Source of the DNA: Pseudomonadota bacterium
Lineage (GTDB): Bacteria; Pseudomonadota; Gammaproteobacteria; Burkholderiales; Burkholderiaceae
DNA length: 45,199 nucleotides
Direction of reading: 5' to 3'
NCBI GenBank assembly: GCA_021778935.1
Contig: JAJYBQ010000003.1
Location: forward strand, 1 to 45,199
Below, piece after piece: positions 10,342 to 19,034 of this stretch. A program made the translations under genes and the position numbers. Under the pieces are notes generated by a model. It was given only the letters and a program-made list of their open reading frames with translations. It had not been told where the DNA came from and ran no database searches. How positions within the stretch are numbered: position 1 is the stretch's first letter; the number at the start of each line of letters is the position of its first letter.

Positions 10342-12719
10342 TCTACGTCGTCTCGTTGTTTCCGTGTTGGTCGGAGACCTTCATCGTCCGGGAAATCCGC
10401 GAACTGCTTCGGATGGGCGTCGACGTTCGCATCGTTTCCCTGCGCCATCCGAGCGAAACGCTGGTGCAATCCGACGCGCGGGAACTCCAGGACCGGGTGA
10501 TCTACCCGGCGCCGGTCCTGCGCACCGCCGTCGCCGCGGCCTCCGCCGTGCTCCGGCATCCGTTGCGCGAACTCGGCCGGCTCTTCGAGATCGGGTGGTC
10601 GATGTCGGCACCCCCGCTCGAACGCCTGAAATCCCTGGGCGCATGGTGGCGGATCACCGGATTGTCGGCGGCAATGCGGAAATTCGACCCCGACCTTCTA
10701 CACGCCCACTGGGCCACCTATCCCTCCACCGCGGCGATGATCGCGGCGGAACGCCTGGCGCGGCCGTTCAGCTTCACCTGCCACGCCCACGACATCTTCA
10801 CCGCCGACCACCTGCTGCGCCGGAAACTGCGGCGCTGCGCATTCGGCGTGACGATCTCGGATTTCAACCGGCGCTACCTCGCGCAACGCATTCCGAACGC
10901 GGGGGCGGAACGACTGCGCGTGGTTCACTGCGGCATCGAACCGGACGTCATGCCTTTTCACGATGACGGTCGGCAATCCGATCCCCCGCTCGTGCTGGCC
11001 GTCGGCCGCCTGGATCCGATCAAGGGTTTCGCCGACCTCGTCGATGCCTGTCGCGACCTGCGCGACCGCGGCATGGCCTTTCAGTGCGACATCGTCGGCG
11101 ACGGCCCGCTGCGGGCGGAACTGCAACAGCGGATCGACGCAGCCGGTCTTTCCGCGGCGGTGCGCCTCCGCGGTGCGTGCAAGCAGGAAGAAGTTCGCGG
11201 CCTGCTGGACCGGGCGACGATCTTCGTCCTGCCTTCGGTGGTCACCCCGCAGGGCGATCGGGACGGGATTCCCGTCGCGCTGATGGAGGCGATGGCAAGC
11301 GGCGCACCGGTCATTTCCACCCGGGTATCCGGCATACCGGAGTTGGTGGAAGACGGCGACTGCGGCTTGCTCGTCGAGCCGCACGACCCGGAATCGCTGG
11401 CCAGCGCCATGCGACGCCTGTTATCGGATCCCGATCTGCGGAGCCGCTTCGCGCGCGCTGCGCGCGGCAAAGTGGAAGCGGACTTCGACGTCACGCGGGA
11501 AACCCACAAGCTCTTCCGGGAGATGGAGCACGCCGTGTCGTCATCGGCGTCGGCGTCGAAAAGCCGTCCGATCCGCGTGCTGTTCATCACCGACGAAATG
11601 GAGATCGGCGGTACCCAGCGGCAGATCGTCCACATTGCAACCGGCTTGGATCGCGGCCAGTGCGAGTCCGCGGTCGCATATTTCCGCAACCGCTCGTTTC
11701 TCTGCGACGAACTGGAGCAAGCGGGAGTGCCCGTGATCCCGATTCCCAAGGCCGGGAAAGTCGATTTCCGGTTCCTCGCGGGCCTGTCCCGGACGATCCG
11801 CGAGGGAAATTTCGACGTAGTGCATTGCTTTTCGTTTACCGGGGAATTCTGGGGAGCCCTGGCCTGCAGCCTGATTCCGCTTCATCATCGCCCCGCGGTG
11901 ATCACATCGGTGCGCAACACCTACGACTGGTATACCCCGTGGCAATGGGCGGCAAAATCCTGGGCGGGAAGGCAATCCCTGGCCATCATTTCCAACTCCC
12001 GGATCGGCGCACAATATGCGGCGGGGCGGATGAAGCGCGACCCGTCCGACATCGAAGTGATCTACAACGGGGTTTCGCTTTCCCAAGCGGCATCGGCCGC
12101 GGACCCGGAAGCCATTCGTTCCGACCTGGGAATCCCGCATGACGCGATATTCGTTCTGTTCGTGGGACGTCTCGTCGAACAAAAGAACGTGTCATTGCTG
12201 CTGCGCGCCACCGCGCGCGGCATCGCCGCGGGGACGCGCGTTTCGCTCGGCATCGCCGGCGACGGACCGCTTCGCGCCGACCTGGAATCCGAAGTCGACG
12301 CAATCGGGATTCGATCTTCGGTCCGCTTCTTCGGGCATCGTCCCGACGCCCACCGCCTGATCCGCTCGAGCGACGTGGTGGTTCTTCCTTCCGTCCGCGA
12401 AGGGCTATCCAACGTCGTCATGGAATCGATGCTGGCCGGAAAGCCGGTGATCGTTTCCGCGGTCGGCGGGAACGGAGAACTCATCGACGACGGCGTAAGC
12501 GGAATTCTATTCCCGAGCGGAGACGTGAATGCGCTCGCGGCCGCGATCTCCCGTCTCGCATCGTCGCCCGCGTTGCGGCGCGAAATGGGCGCCGCCGGGA
12601 AACACAAGGCATCGACGCATTTCTCCGTCGAGGAGATGGTGCAGCGCTACCAGACCCGCTATACCGAACTTGCCGCACGGACCCGGCCGACTTCCGGGTT
12701 CCGTTCGGCCCTGCTTTGA
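10332..12719 (+). CDS. fused double glycosyltransferase (GT4-GT4)
   Basis: 795 aa in one uninterrupted frame, about twice the usual GT4 length. The first unit spans residues 1 to about 400, beginning MRVIYVVSLFPCWSETFIVREI and carrying LAVGRLDPIKGFADLV and the donor-site region DGIPVALMEAMASGAPVIS. A serine-rich linker (about residues 402-410) follows. A second complete GT4 starts at RPIRVLFITDEMEIGGTQRQIV (about residue 411), with FVGRLVEQKNVSLLL and the EX7E motif EGLSNVVMESMLAGKPVIV. The two halves differ clearly, so this is a fusion of two transferases and not a recent tandem duplication. It probably adds two successive sugars. A lost stop codon between two genes is the alternative; a GTG at 11536 near the junction could be the old start. 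Confidence 0.85.
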   Translation: MRVIYVVSLFPCWSETFIVREIRELLRMGVDVRIVSLRHPSETLVQSDARELQDRVIYPAPVLRTAVAAASAVLRHPLRELGRLFEIGWSMSAPPLERLKSLGAWWRITGLSAAMRKFDPDLLHAHWATYPSTAAMIAAERLARPFSFTCHAHDIFTADHLLRRKLRRCAFGVTISDFNRRYLAQRIPNAGAERLRVVHCGIEPDVMPFHDDGRQSDPPLVLAVGRLDPIKGFADLVDACRDLRDRGMAFQCDIVGDGPLRAELQQRIDAAGLSAAVRLRGACKQEEVRGLLDRATIFVLPSVVTPQGDRDGIPVALMEAMASGAPVISTRVSGIPELVEDGDCGLLVEPHDPESLASAMRRLLSDPDLRSRFARAARGKVEADFDVTRETHKLFREMEHAVSSSASASKSRPIRVLFITDEMEIGGTQRQIVHIATGLDRGQCESAVAYFRNRSFLCDELEQAGVPVIPIPKAGKVDFRFLAGLSRTIREGNFDVVHCFSFTGEFWGALACSLIPLHHRPAVITSVRNTYDWYTPWQWAAKSWAGRQSLAIISNSRIGAQYAAGRMKRDPSDIEVIYNGVSLSQAASAADPEAIRSDLGIPHDAIFVLFVGRLVEQKNVSLLLRATARGIAAGTRVSLGIAGDGPLRADLESEVDAIGIRSSVRFFGHRPDAHRLIRSSDVVVLPSVREGLSNVVMESMLAGKPVIVSAVGGNGELIDDGVSGILFPSGDVNALAAAISRLASSPALRREMGAAGKHKASTHFSVEEMVQRYQTRYTELAARTRPTSGFRSALL

Positions 12720-12734
12720 TCTGTCGAGGAACCC

Positions 12735-14582
12735 ATGTCTTCGGTATTGAGCCGATTTGTCGTTGCGATGGCGCGATCCCCCTCTTCGCGCCGCGAGCCG
12801 TTCGACCTGCCCAGCCGGTACGTCGAAGGCGATGCGGGCGTCTGGCGCCGCCTCGTCTTTTCGCCGGACATCGCCGTCTGGGCACAGGGTGAAATTTGCC
12901 ATGACGGCGGCGCCGACATCGGTGGCATTGCTCTTGGCATGTCTCCCGCCTCACCCGATTTCGAAACCGCCCGGCCCGGCGCGAACGCGATCAACGCATG
13001 GATTCGAGACCGGAGCTGGACGCCCGCGGGAGAGCGGGGACGCCACTGCCAGATATTCTGGGACATTGCCGCGCGCCGACTCGTCGCCGTTGTCGATGCC
13101 TTTCGCACCATACCGGTGTATTACGCGGTGACATCGGATTGGGTGGTGTGCGCGAGCGACCTTCGGCTGATCCTTGCGACCGGTGTCGTCACCCCGACGG
13201 CATCGTCTTCGGCAATCTTTCATTACCTGAATTTCTCCTATGTTCCATCCCCGTACACGGCGATTGAAGGCATTGAAAAGCTTCCGGCCGGACACGCGCT
13301 GGAATACGACAACGGCACAGCCCGCGCCACCCGGTACTGGCATCTCCGCTACCCGGAAGATCTTGCCGCGCCCGAAAACGAACGCGCCGGGATGTTGCAC
13401 GACCGGATCGTTTCCACGGTCCAGCGCTACCGACCGACGGAGGGCGCCTGGGGAACCTTCCTGAGCGGCGGCACCGACAGTTCCAGCATCGCAGGAATCC
13501 TGGCGCGCGAACCCGGCGCGGCAAAGGTCGCCTCCTTTTCGATCGGCTTCGACGAGGAGGGATATGACGAACTCGGCTATGCGCAGATCGCCGCGGACCA
13601 CTTCGGCCTTGCGCCCCGTATGCGCCGAGTGGACGAGGCATACACGGTCGCACTGATTCCGCGCCTTGCCGCCGAATTCGACGAGCCCTTCGGCAACGCC
13701 TCCGCGATTCCCACCTACGCCTGCGCGGAACTTGCTGCCGCGGAGGGCGTCACTACGCTGATCGCCGGCGACGGCGGCGACGAGATCTTCGGCGGCAACG
13801 AACGCTATCGCAAGGATGTGATCTTCGACCGCTATTTCCGGGCGCCGTGGCCGGTTCGCGCTGCCGGATCGATCGCAGCCCACCTGCTGAAGCCGTTCGA
13901 TTTTCGCTTTGGCAATCGCGTGCGCAACTTCGTTTCCCGCGGCTCGCTGCCGAACCCCGACCGCTTTTATACCGACGATTCGTTCGCATCCGACCACTTC
14001 GCAGAACTGCTGGGCGAATCGTTCCGCAGCCGGGTGTCCCCGAACGATTCCCTGGACGTACAACGCGCGATCTTCGCCGTTTCGCAAGCACCCAGCGAAA
14101 TCCACCGGTTGATGTACCTCGACCTGATGATGACCATTGCCGACAATGACATCGTCAAGGTGACACGCGCCGCGCGGCTTGCAAACGTGGCCGTCGCCTT
14201 TCCCTACCTGGACCGCGACCTCGTCGAGTTCACCGGCCGCCTACCGGGAAGCGACATGGTGCATGGCCTGGAAAAGCGATACCTGTTCAAGCTTGCGATG
14301 CAAGACATCCTGCCCCAGGCGATCCGGGCCAAGAAGAAACAGGGGTTTGGCCTGCCCACCGCGGTCTGGCTCCGCAATCGTGGTGCGTACCGGGAACTGA
14401 CCTACGATACGATCCTCTCCTCGAACGCGCTGGCGCGCGGGTACTTCCGCCCGGAGTTCATCCGCGAACTGCTCCAGCGCCATGATCGGGGACAGTGGGA
14501 TTACTCGCCGGAACTCTATCGGCTGTTGATGCTGGAACTCTGGCACCGATCGATCACCCAGGAACCCGTCTCCGCGCGATGA
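12735..14582 (+). CDS. asparagine-synthase-like amidotransferase lacking the N-terminal cysteine
   Basis: 615 aa, with ATG at 12735 behind a GAGGA ribosome binding site. The C-terminal half is a normal AsnB synthetase domain: pyrophosphate loop SGGTDSSS (residues 244-251), LIAGDGGDEIFGGNERYRKD, and AKKKQGFGLPTAVWLR near the end. The N-terminal half resembles the Ntn glutaminase fold only in part. It begins MSSVLSRF and has no MCGI start, so the glutaminase nucleophile is absent. It may use free ammonia or act with the complete paralogue at 15799-17688. In related O-antigen loci such proteins (WbpS, WbtH) amidate GalNAcA, which fits the uronate pathway here. Confidence 0.85.
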   Translation: MSSVLSRFVVAMARSPSSRREPFDLPSRYVEGDAGVWRRLVFSPDIAVWAQGEICHDGGADIGGIALGMSPASPDFETARPGANAINAWIRDRSWTPAGERGRHCQIFWDIAARRLVAVVDAFRTIPVYYAVTSDWVVCASDLRLILATGVVTPTASSSAIFHYLNFSYVPSPYTAIEGIEKLPAGHALEYDNGTARATRYWHLRYPEDLAAPENERAGMLHDRIVSTVQRYRPTEGAWGTFLSGGTDSSSIAGILAREPGAAKVASFSIGFDEEGYDELGYAQIAADHFGLAPRMRRVDEAYTVALIPRLAAEFDEPFGNASAIPTYACAELAAAEGVTTLIAGDGGDEIFGGNERYRKDVIFDRYFRAPWPVRAAGSIAAHLLKPFDFRFGNRVRNFVSRGSLPNPDRFYTDDSFASDHFAELLGESFRSRVSPNDSLDVQRAIFAVSQAPSEIHRLMYLDLMMTIADNDIVKVTRAARLANVAVAFPYLDRDLVEFTGRLPGSDMVHGLEKRYLFKLAMQDILPQAIRAKKKQGFGLPTAVWLRNRGAYRELTYDTILSSNALARGYFRPEFIRELLQRHDRGQWDYSPELYRLLMLELWHRSITQEPVSAR

Positions 14583-15793
14583 AGCCGTATTTCCAACCTC
14601 CTCGTGTGCTGTTCGTTCTGGAGAGCGTCTTTCCCAAACGCGGAGGCGGTGGCGCCGAAGCGCAGGTGCTTACCTTGGCGCACCGGATGCGAACCCTTGG
14701 AATCGACGTCGCGGTCATCGCCCCCATGGTTCCCGACGGCCCGCAGCGCGCATCCGATGACGTCGGCGGCGTGCCGGTTCGGCGCATTGCGTACCCCAAG
14801 GTTCCGATGGTCGGTGCGGCGATCATGCTGCTGCGCCTCATGCGCATCCTCGTTCGCGAACGTCGGAACACGGTTGCGATTCACGCCCACATCGCGCACA
14901 ACATGGCATCGGTGTGTTGCGTAACGGGGCGGCTGCTCGGAACGCCCGTGATCGTCAAACTTACCGGATTCCACGAAATATCCGGAGGGATACTCGATTC
15001 CGATGCCGGCCTACCCTCGCGCCTGCGCCGCCATGCGTTGCGCCGCGCGAGCTATGTCCAGGCGACGAGCGGCAGGATTTCCAGCCTCCTGCGCGATGCC
15101 GGCTTCGCCGACGCGCAGATCCGGCGAATTTCGAACGCCGTCGACATCGATCGGCTAGCCAAAGCACCGGAAAAGGTCGATCGGGATTCCATCCGTGGCG
15201 GCGCCGCGCGGGTTGGCATCTATGTTGGCCGACTGGCGCCGGAAAAAGGACTCGAGCATCTCCTCCGGTCCTGGAAGGCCGCATTGGACCGCCGCCGGGA
15301 CATTCGCCTCGTGCTCGTCGGCGATGGTCCGCTCCGCAAGGAGTTGGAGCAGATGGCCCGGGATCTGCATATCCATGACGCGCTATGGTTCGCCGGCCAC
15401 ACCGATGAAGTTGGCGACTACCTCCACGCGGCGGACTTCGCCATTCTTCCTTCCCTGAGCGAAGGGCTCTCCAACGCCATGCTCGAGGCCATGGCGGCCG
15501 GTCTCCCGATGCTCGGATCTCGGGTCAGCGGAACCGAGGATTTCGTCGTACCCGGCGAGACCGGCTGGCTCTTCGAGCCCGGAGACGAAGCCGGCCTGGC
15601 ATCCCGTCTCGCCGAAATCGCCGACATGGCTCCGGATACCCTGCGCGCGATCGGCGCGCGCGCGCAAGCGTCGGTGGCCGGAGCGGCATCGATCGACGCC
15701 GTGGTCCGCCAGCTTCTCACGCTCTATGGGCTGGACCGCATCGCTGAGCAGCCGCTCGGGGCCCGTGCGGCCGGACACCCGGAAGGAACTTGA
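14579..15793 (+). CDS. glycosyltransferase family 4
   Basis: 404 aa. It has a GT-B fold with the N-terminal VLFVLESVFPKRGGGGAEAQ phosphate-loop region, VGIYVGRLAPEKGLEHLL opening the C-terminal domain, VGDGPLRKELE, and the EX7E donor-binding motif EGLSNAMLEAMAAGLP. It starts at an ATG overlapping the preceding stop (ATGA at 14579-14582). The stop lies 5 bp before the ATG of the next amidotransferase. Such enzymes act on the cytoplasmic face, building the lipid-linked repeat unit. Its placement between two AsnB-like genes suggests that amidation and sugar transfer are linked. Its sugar donor is unknown. Confidence 0.88.
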   Translation: MKPYFQPPRVLFVLESVFPKRGGGGAEAQVLTLAHRMRTLGIDVAVIAPMVPDGPQRASDDVGGVPVRRIAYPKVPMVGAAIMLLRLMRILVRERRNTVAIHAHIAHNMASVCCVTGRLLGTPVIVKLTGFHEISGGILDSDAGLPSRLRRHALRRASYVQATSGRISSLLRDAGFADAQIRRISNAVDIDRLAKAPEKVDRDSIRGGAARVGIYVGRLAPEKGLEHLLRSWKAALDRRRDIRLVLVGDGPLRKELEQMARDLHIHDALWFAGHTDEVGDYLHAADFAILPSLSEGLSNAMLEAMAAGLPMLGSRVSGTEDFVVPGETGWLFEPGDEAGLASRLAEIADMAPDTLRAIGARAQASVAGAASIDAVVRQLLTLYGLDRIAEQPLGARAAGHPEGT

Positions 15794-15798
15794 ACGCC

Positions 15799-17688
15799 AT
15801 GTGCGGAATCGCAGGACTCGCCTTTCCCCAAGCCGACCGCCGACCCGAACCCGGTGTCGTCGATCGGATGTGCAAGCTGATCACCCATCGGGGACCGGAC
15901 GACCAGGGAATCTTCGAGTGCGACTTTGCGCACATCGGCATGCGCCGACTGGCCATCATCGATCTCCACAGCGGCCATCAGCCGATCCACAACGAAGACC
16001 GCAGCGTATGGGTCGTATTCAATGGCGAGATCTACAACTTCCGCGAATTGCGGGCGCGGCTCGAACGAGCCGGCCACCAATTCACGACGGACTCGGACAC
16101 CGAATGCATCGTCCACGCCTACGAAGAATATGGCGATGCCTGCTTTGCCGAACTTCGCGGCATGTTCGGCATTGCGATTCTCGATCTTTCCCGCCGACGT
16201 CTGCTGCTCGGCCGCGACCGTTTCGGAAAAAAGCCGCTCTACTACACGGTGACGCGGGACGGCACCTTCGCCTTCGCCTCCGAGTTGAAATCGCTCTATG
16301 CGGTTCCGGGTTTCGAGCCTGCCATCGCCCCCACCTCCGTGCGCGACTTCTTCGCCTTGGGGTACGTCCCCCAACCCGCGACGATCTACGATGGCGTACA
16401 CAAGCTGCCGGCGGGCCACCGCCTGCGCTTCGAAGCCGGCCGGATCGCCATCGACCGGTACTGGCAGCTCGACTACGGACCGAAGTGGCGCGAAAGCGAA
16501 GCCGAACTCGAAGAGCGCCTCCTCGCCCACCTGGAAGATGCGGTGCGCGTGCGGCTGGCAAGCGACGTGCCATTCGGCGCATTCCTGAGCGGTGGCCTCG
16601 ATTCGAGCGTCGTGGCCGCCCTGATGGCCCGCAATCTCTCGCAGCCGGTACAGACCTTCACGATCGGGTTTCGCGAAGACGCCTTCAATGAGATTCCCGA
16701 CGCGCGCGCCGTGGCGAACCACATCGGCGCGCAACATCATGAGCTGGTCGTCGACGCGAGCGCCGTTTCCCTCCTCGACGACCTCGTGTGGCATTTCGAC
16801 GAACCGCTCGGCGACTCATCGGCGATTCCAACGTTTCTGGTTTCGCGCCTGGCATCCAGACACGTCAAAATGGTGCTCTCGGGCGACGGTGGCGACGAAC
16901 TATTCGGCGGCTACGATCGCTACCGCCGCTACGCCGTGCTGGAACGCCTGCGGCGTCGCTCCGGCGGCCTGGCCGGCCCGGCCCTGCGCGCCCTCGGCGC
17001 AATCCTGCCGGCACCCCGCGGCCCTCGCCTGGCGCGGATCGGCGACCGGCTGTCGCAACCGTACCCGGACAACTATCTCTCGGGCGTCGCCTTGCATACG
17101 CGCCGGGATCTGGAGGAGTTTCTCCAACCCGAGTTCCGCGGAACCGACCCCTACGCCGGCATTCGCGGCTCCTTTCATCGCGTCGACATCGACGACCCGA
17201 TGGAGCGGATCTTTTCCGGGGACATCGACAGCTACCTCGTCGACGACGTCCTCGTGAAAGTCGACCGCATGACCATGGCGACCTCGATCGAAGCCCGCGC
17301 GCCGCTGCTCGACCAGGAGCTCGCCGCATTCGTCGCCCGCCTGCCTCGCGCCATGAAGTTCCAGGATGGCCAAGGCAAAATTCTCTTGCGACGCGTCGCG
17401 GCCCGTCTGCTTCCCGAAGCCTGCCTGCAAAAGAAGAAGCAGGGGTTCGGCATTCCGCTGGCGCACTGGTTCCGCACCGAACTGCGTACGCTGATGGCCG
17501 ACACGCTCGAGGACCGCAGTTTCCGCGAGCGCCAAGTGTTTGATACCGATGCGGTGCGGCGGGCGTTCGCCCGCCACCTTGCCGGAGAACGCGACCACGG
17601 CGAGTTGCTGTGGCTCATCCTGGTATTTGAGTTGTGGGCGCGGAGATTTCTGGACGACCTTCCGACGGAACCGCAAAGGCGATCCTGA
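15799..17688 (+). CDS. glutamine-dependent asparagine-synthase-like amidotransferase (XrtA-type)
   Basis: 629 aa and complete. It begins MCGIAGLAF with the nucleophile Cys2, and carries THRGPDDQGIF, the glutamine-site WVVFNGEIYNFRELR, the ATP pyrophosphate loop SGGLDSS (residues 264-270), VLSGDGGDELFGGYDRY and KKKQGFGIPLAHWFR. The sequence resembles the amidotransferase found in exosortase A (XrtA/PEP-CTERM) exopolysaccharide loci and the WbpS-type enzymes of O-antigen clusters. The ATG at 15799 has GGAAGGA about 10 bases upstream; an upstream TTG is less likely because it would bury Cys2. The probable reaction is glutamine- and ATP-dependent amidation of a sugar carboxylate. Asparagine synthesis is possible but the context argues against it. 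Confidence 0.9.
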   Translation: MCGIAGLAFPQADRRPEPGVVDRMCKLITHRGPDDQGIFECDFAHIGMRRLAIIDLHSGHQPIHNEDRSVWVVFNGEIYNFRELRARLERAGHQFTTDSDTECIVHAYEEYGDACFAELRGMFGIAILDLSRRRLLLGRDRFGKKPLYYTVTRDGTFAFASELKSLYAVPGFEPAIAPTSVRDFFALGYVPQPATIYDGVHKLPAGHRLRFEAGRIAIDRYWQLDYGPKWRESEAELEERLLAHLEDAVRVRLASDVPFGAFLSGGLDSSVVAALMARNLSQPVQTFTIGFREDAFNEIPDARAVANHIGAQHHELVVDASAVSLLDDLVWHFDEPLGDSSAIPTFLVSRLASRHVKMVLSGDGGDELFGGYDRYRRYAVLERLRRRSGGLAGPALRALGAILPAPRGPRLARIGDRLSQPYPDNYLSGVALHTRRDLEEFLQPEFRGTDPYAGIRGSFHRVDIDDPMERIFSGDIDSYLVDDVLVKVDRMTMATSIEARAPLLDQELAAFVARLPRAMKFQDGQGKILLRRVAARLLPEACLQKKKQGFGIPLAHWFRTELRTLMADTLEDRSFRERQVFDTDAVRRAFARHLAGERDHGELLWLILVFELWARRFLDDLPTEPQRRS

Positions 17689-19034
17689 TGACCGACACCC
17701 CCAAATCGACCTCTGCAGTTCACCCTGCCGTGGCGTTGCCGACCCAAGGACTCCCGGGGGGCCTCTTCTTCCTGTTGTCGATCCTCGTCATTTACGGCGT
17801 TTTTCAGTCGCACTACAACATCAACCTCGGCATCCCCGGGGTGAATCCGCTCAATCTCGTGTTCCTCCTGGCCTGGGGTGCGACGCTCTCGCTCCCTTCC
17901 GAGCGGTCAACCAAAATGCCGCTCCGCGGATCCTTTTTCCTACTCTTCGCCGCGATGATCTGGGGACTTCTCATCGGCGAAATGCAAGACACCTCGCAAG
18001 TCGGCAACGATTTCATCGCGCTAAAGGACGCCGTCTTCTATCCGCTGTACTACTTCCTGTTCTTCCGGTCCGTACGAGGACTGCGCGGCATCCGAACAAT
18101 GTTCGCGGTGTTGCTATTCGTCGGATTCCTGGTGGCCGTCGAAGGGGTCCGCCAGGCACTGGACTACGGGCTCTTCCACTATAAGGAATCCGCGCGCGTT
18201 TCCGGGCCCTTCGGCGCGAGCAGCGCGTCTAATATTGCATCCGCGTATTACGCCTCGATTCTCCCGCTATTCGTCTCGGTCGCCATATTCCGGAAATCGC
18301 ATCCCTGGCAACGCATCGTCGCGGCGGGTTGCGCCTTTCTCGTCATTTTCGCGACGTTCTACACCTACTCCCGGCAGGCGTATTTCATCGAGGCGTTCGT
18401 CTTACTGCTGATGATCATGCGCCGCCGAAAGTTGCTCGCGATGATTCTCGTCGCGGTCCTTTCGCTCACATATCAACTGTGGCTTCCGGACACCGTATTG
18501 CAGCGCATCGACATGACCGAACAGGTCAACACGTCGGGATCTGTAACGCTCGATGCGAGCACTGAAAGCCGGCTGGTTATCTGGGCTGGCGCGATGCGCA
18601 TGCTGGCCGACCATCCCCTGGGGGTCGGCTTGAACCATTTTCACCGCCTGCTCCATCAATACGTTCCACAAGTCCCGGTGGCGGACGCGCACAATTTCTA
18701 TGTCTTCTTCACCACGGAGACCGGACCACTGGGATTCCTCGTACTCGTCCTGTTTTTTCTCAATCTATTGCGGATCGCCAGAAACATTGAGAAAGCCGCC
18801 AAGGGAGAGATAAGTTCCATCCTCGGCCAAGCCCTGACCGCGTCCACCATCGCGATCATCCTTTCGAATCTCTACGGAAGCCGCCTGCTGAACGGCGACA
18901 TGATGCTGTCGTACTGGGTATTTGCCGCAATCTGCGCGCGATACCTGGTTATCGCACAACGAACCACTGAAGAAACCCCGGAGCGGACGGTCAATGAATA
19001 TCCCATACCCACTGGGCTCCGACGTCCGACCTGA
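17688..19034 (+). CDS. O-antigen ligase / polymerase family membrane protein (Wzy/WaaL-like)
   Basis: 448 aa, with about 10-12 hydrophobic segments and a large periplasmic loop. DHPLGVGLNHFHRLL and the downstream VADAHNFYVFFTTETGPLGFLV match the Wzy_C (O-antigen ligase) domain, including the conserved HN pair. These proteins polymerise lipid-linked repeat units or transfer glycan to an acceptor on the periplasmic side. The ATG at 17688 shares one base with the preceding stop. The 3' end overlaps the convergent beta-helix gene by 44 bp. In exosortase loci a related O-ligase is common, but whether this one is a polymerase or a ligase cannot be told from sequence alone. Confidence 0.85.
   Translation: MTDTPKSTSAVHPAVALPTQGLPGGLFFLLSILVIYGVFQSHYNINLGIPGVNPLNLVFLLAWGATLSLPSERSTKMPLRGSFFLLFAAMIWGLLIGEMQDTSQVGNDFIALKDAVFYPLYYFLFFRSVRGLRGIRTMFAVLLFVGFLVAVEGVRQALDYGLFHYKESARVSGPFGASSASNIASAYYASILPLFVSVAIFRKSHPWQRIVAAGCAFLVIFATFYTYSRQAYFIEAFVLLLMIMRRRKLLAMILVAVLSLTYQLWLPDTVLQRIDMTEQVNTSGSVTLDASTESRLVIWAGAMRMLADHPLGVGLNHFHRLLHQYVPQVPVADAHNFYVFFTTETGPLGFLVLVLFFLNLLRIARNIEKAAKGEISSILGQALTASTIAIILSNLYGSRLLNGDMMLSYWVFAAICARYLVIAQRTTEETPERTVNEYPIPTGLRRPT

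Noticed and set aside
15799..17688. Housekeeping asparagine synthetase AsnB
   Set aside because: The motifs would allow it, but position within a polysaccharide operon, beside a second AsnB-like gene and glycosyltransferases, favours sugar amidation.
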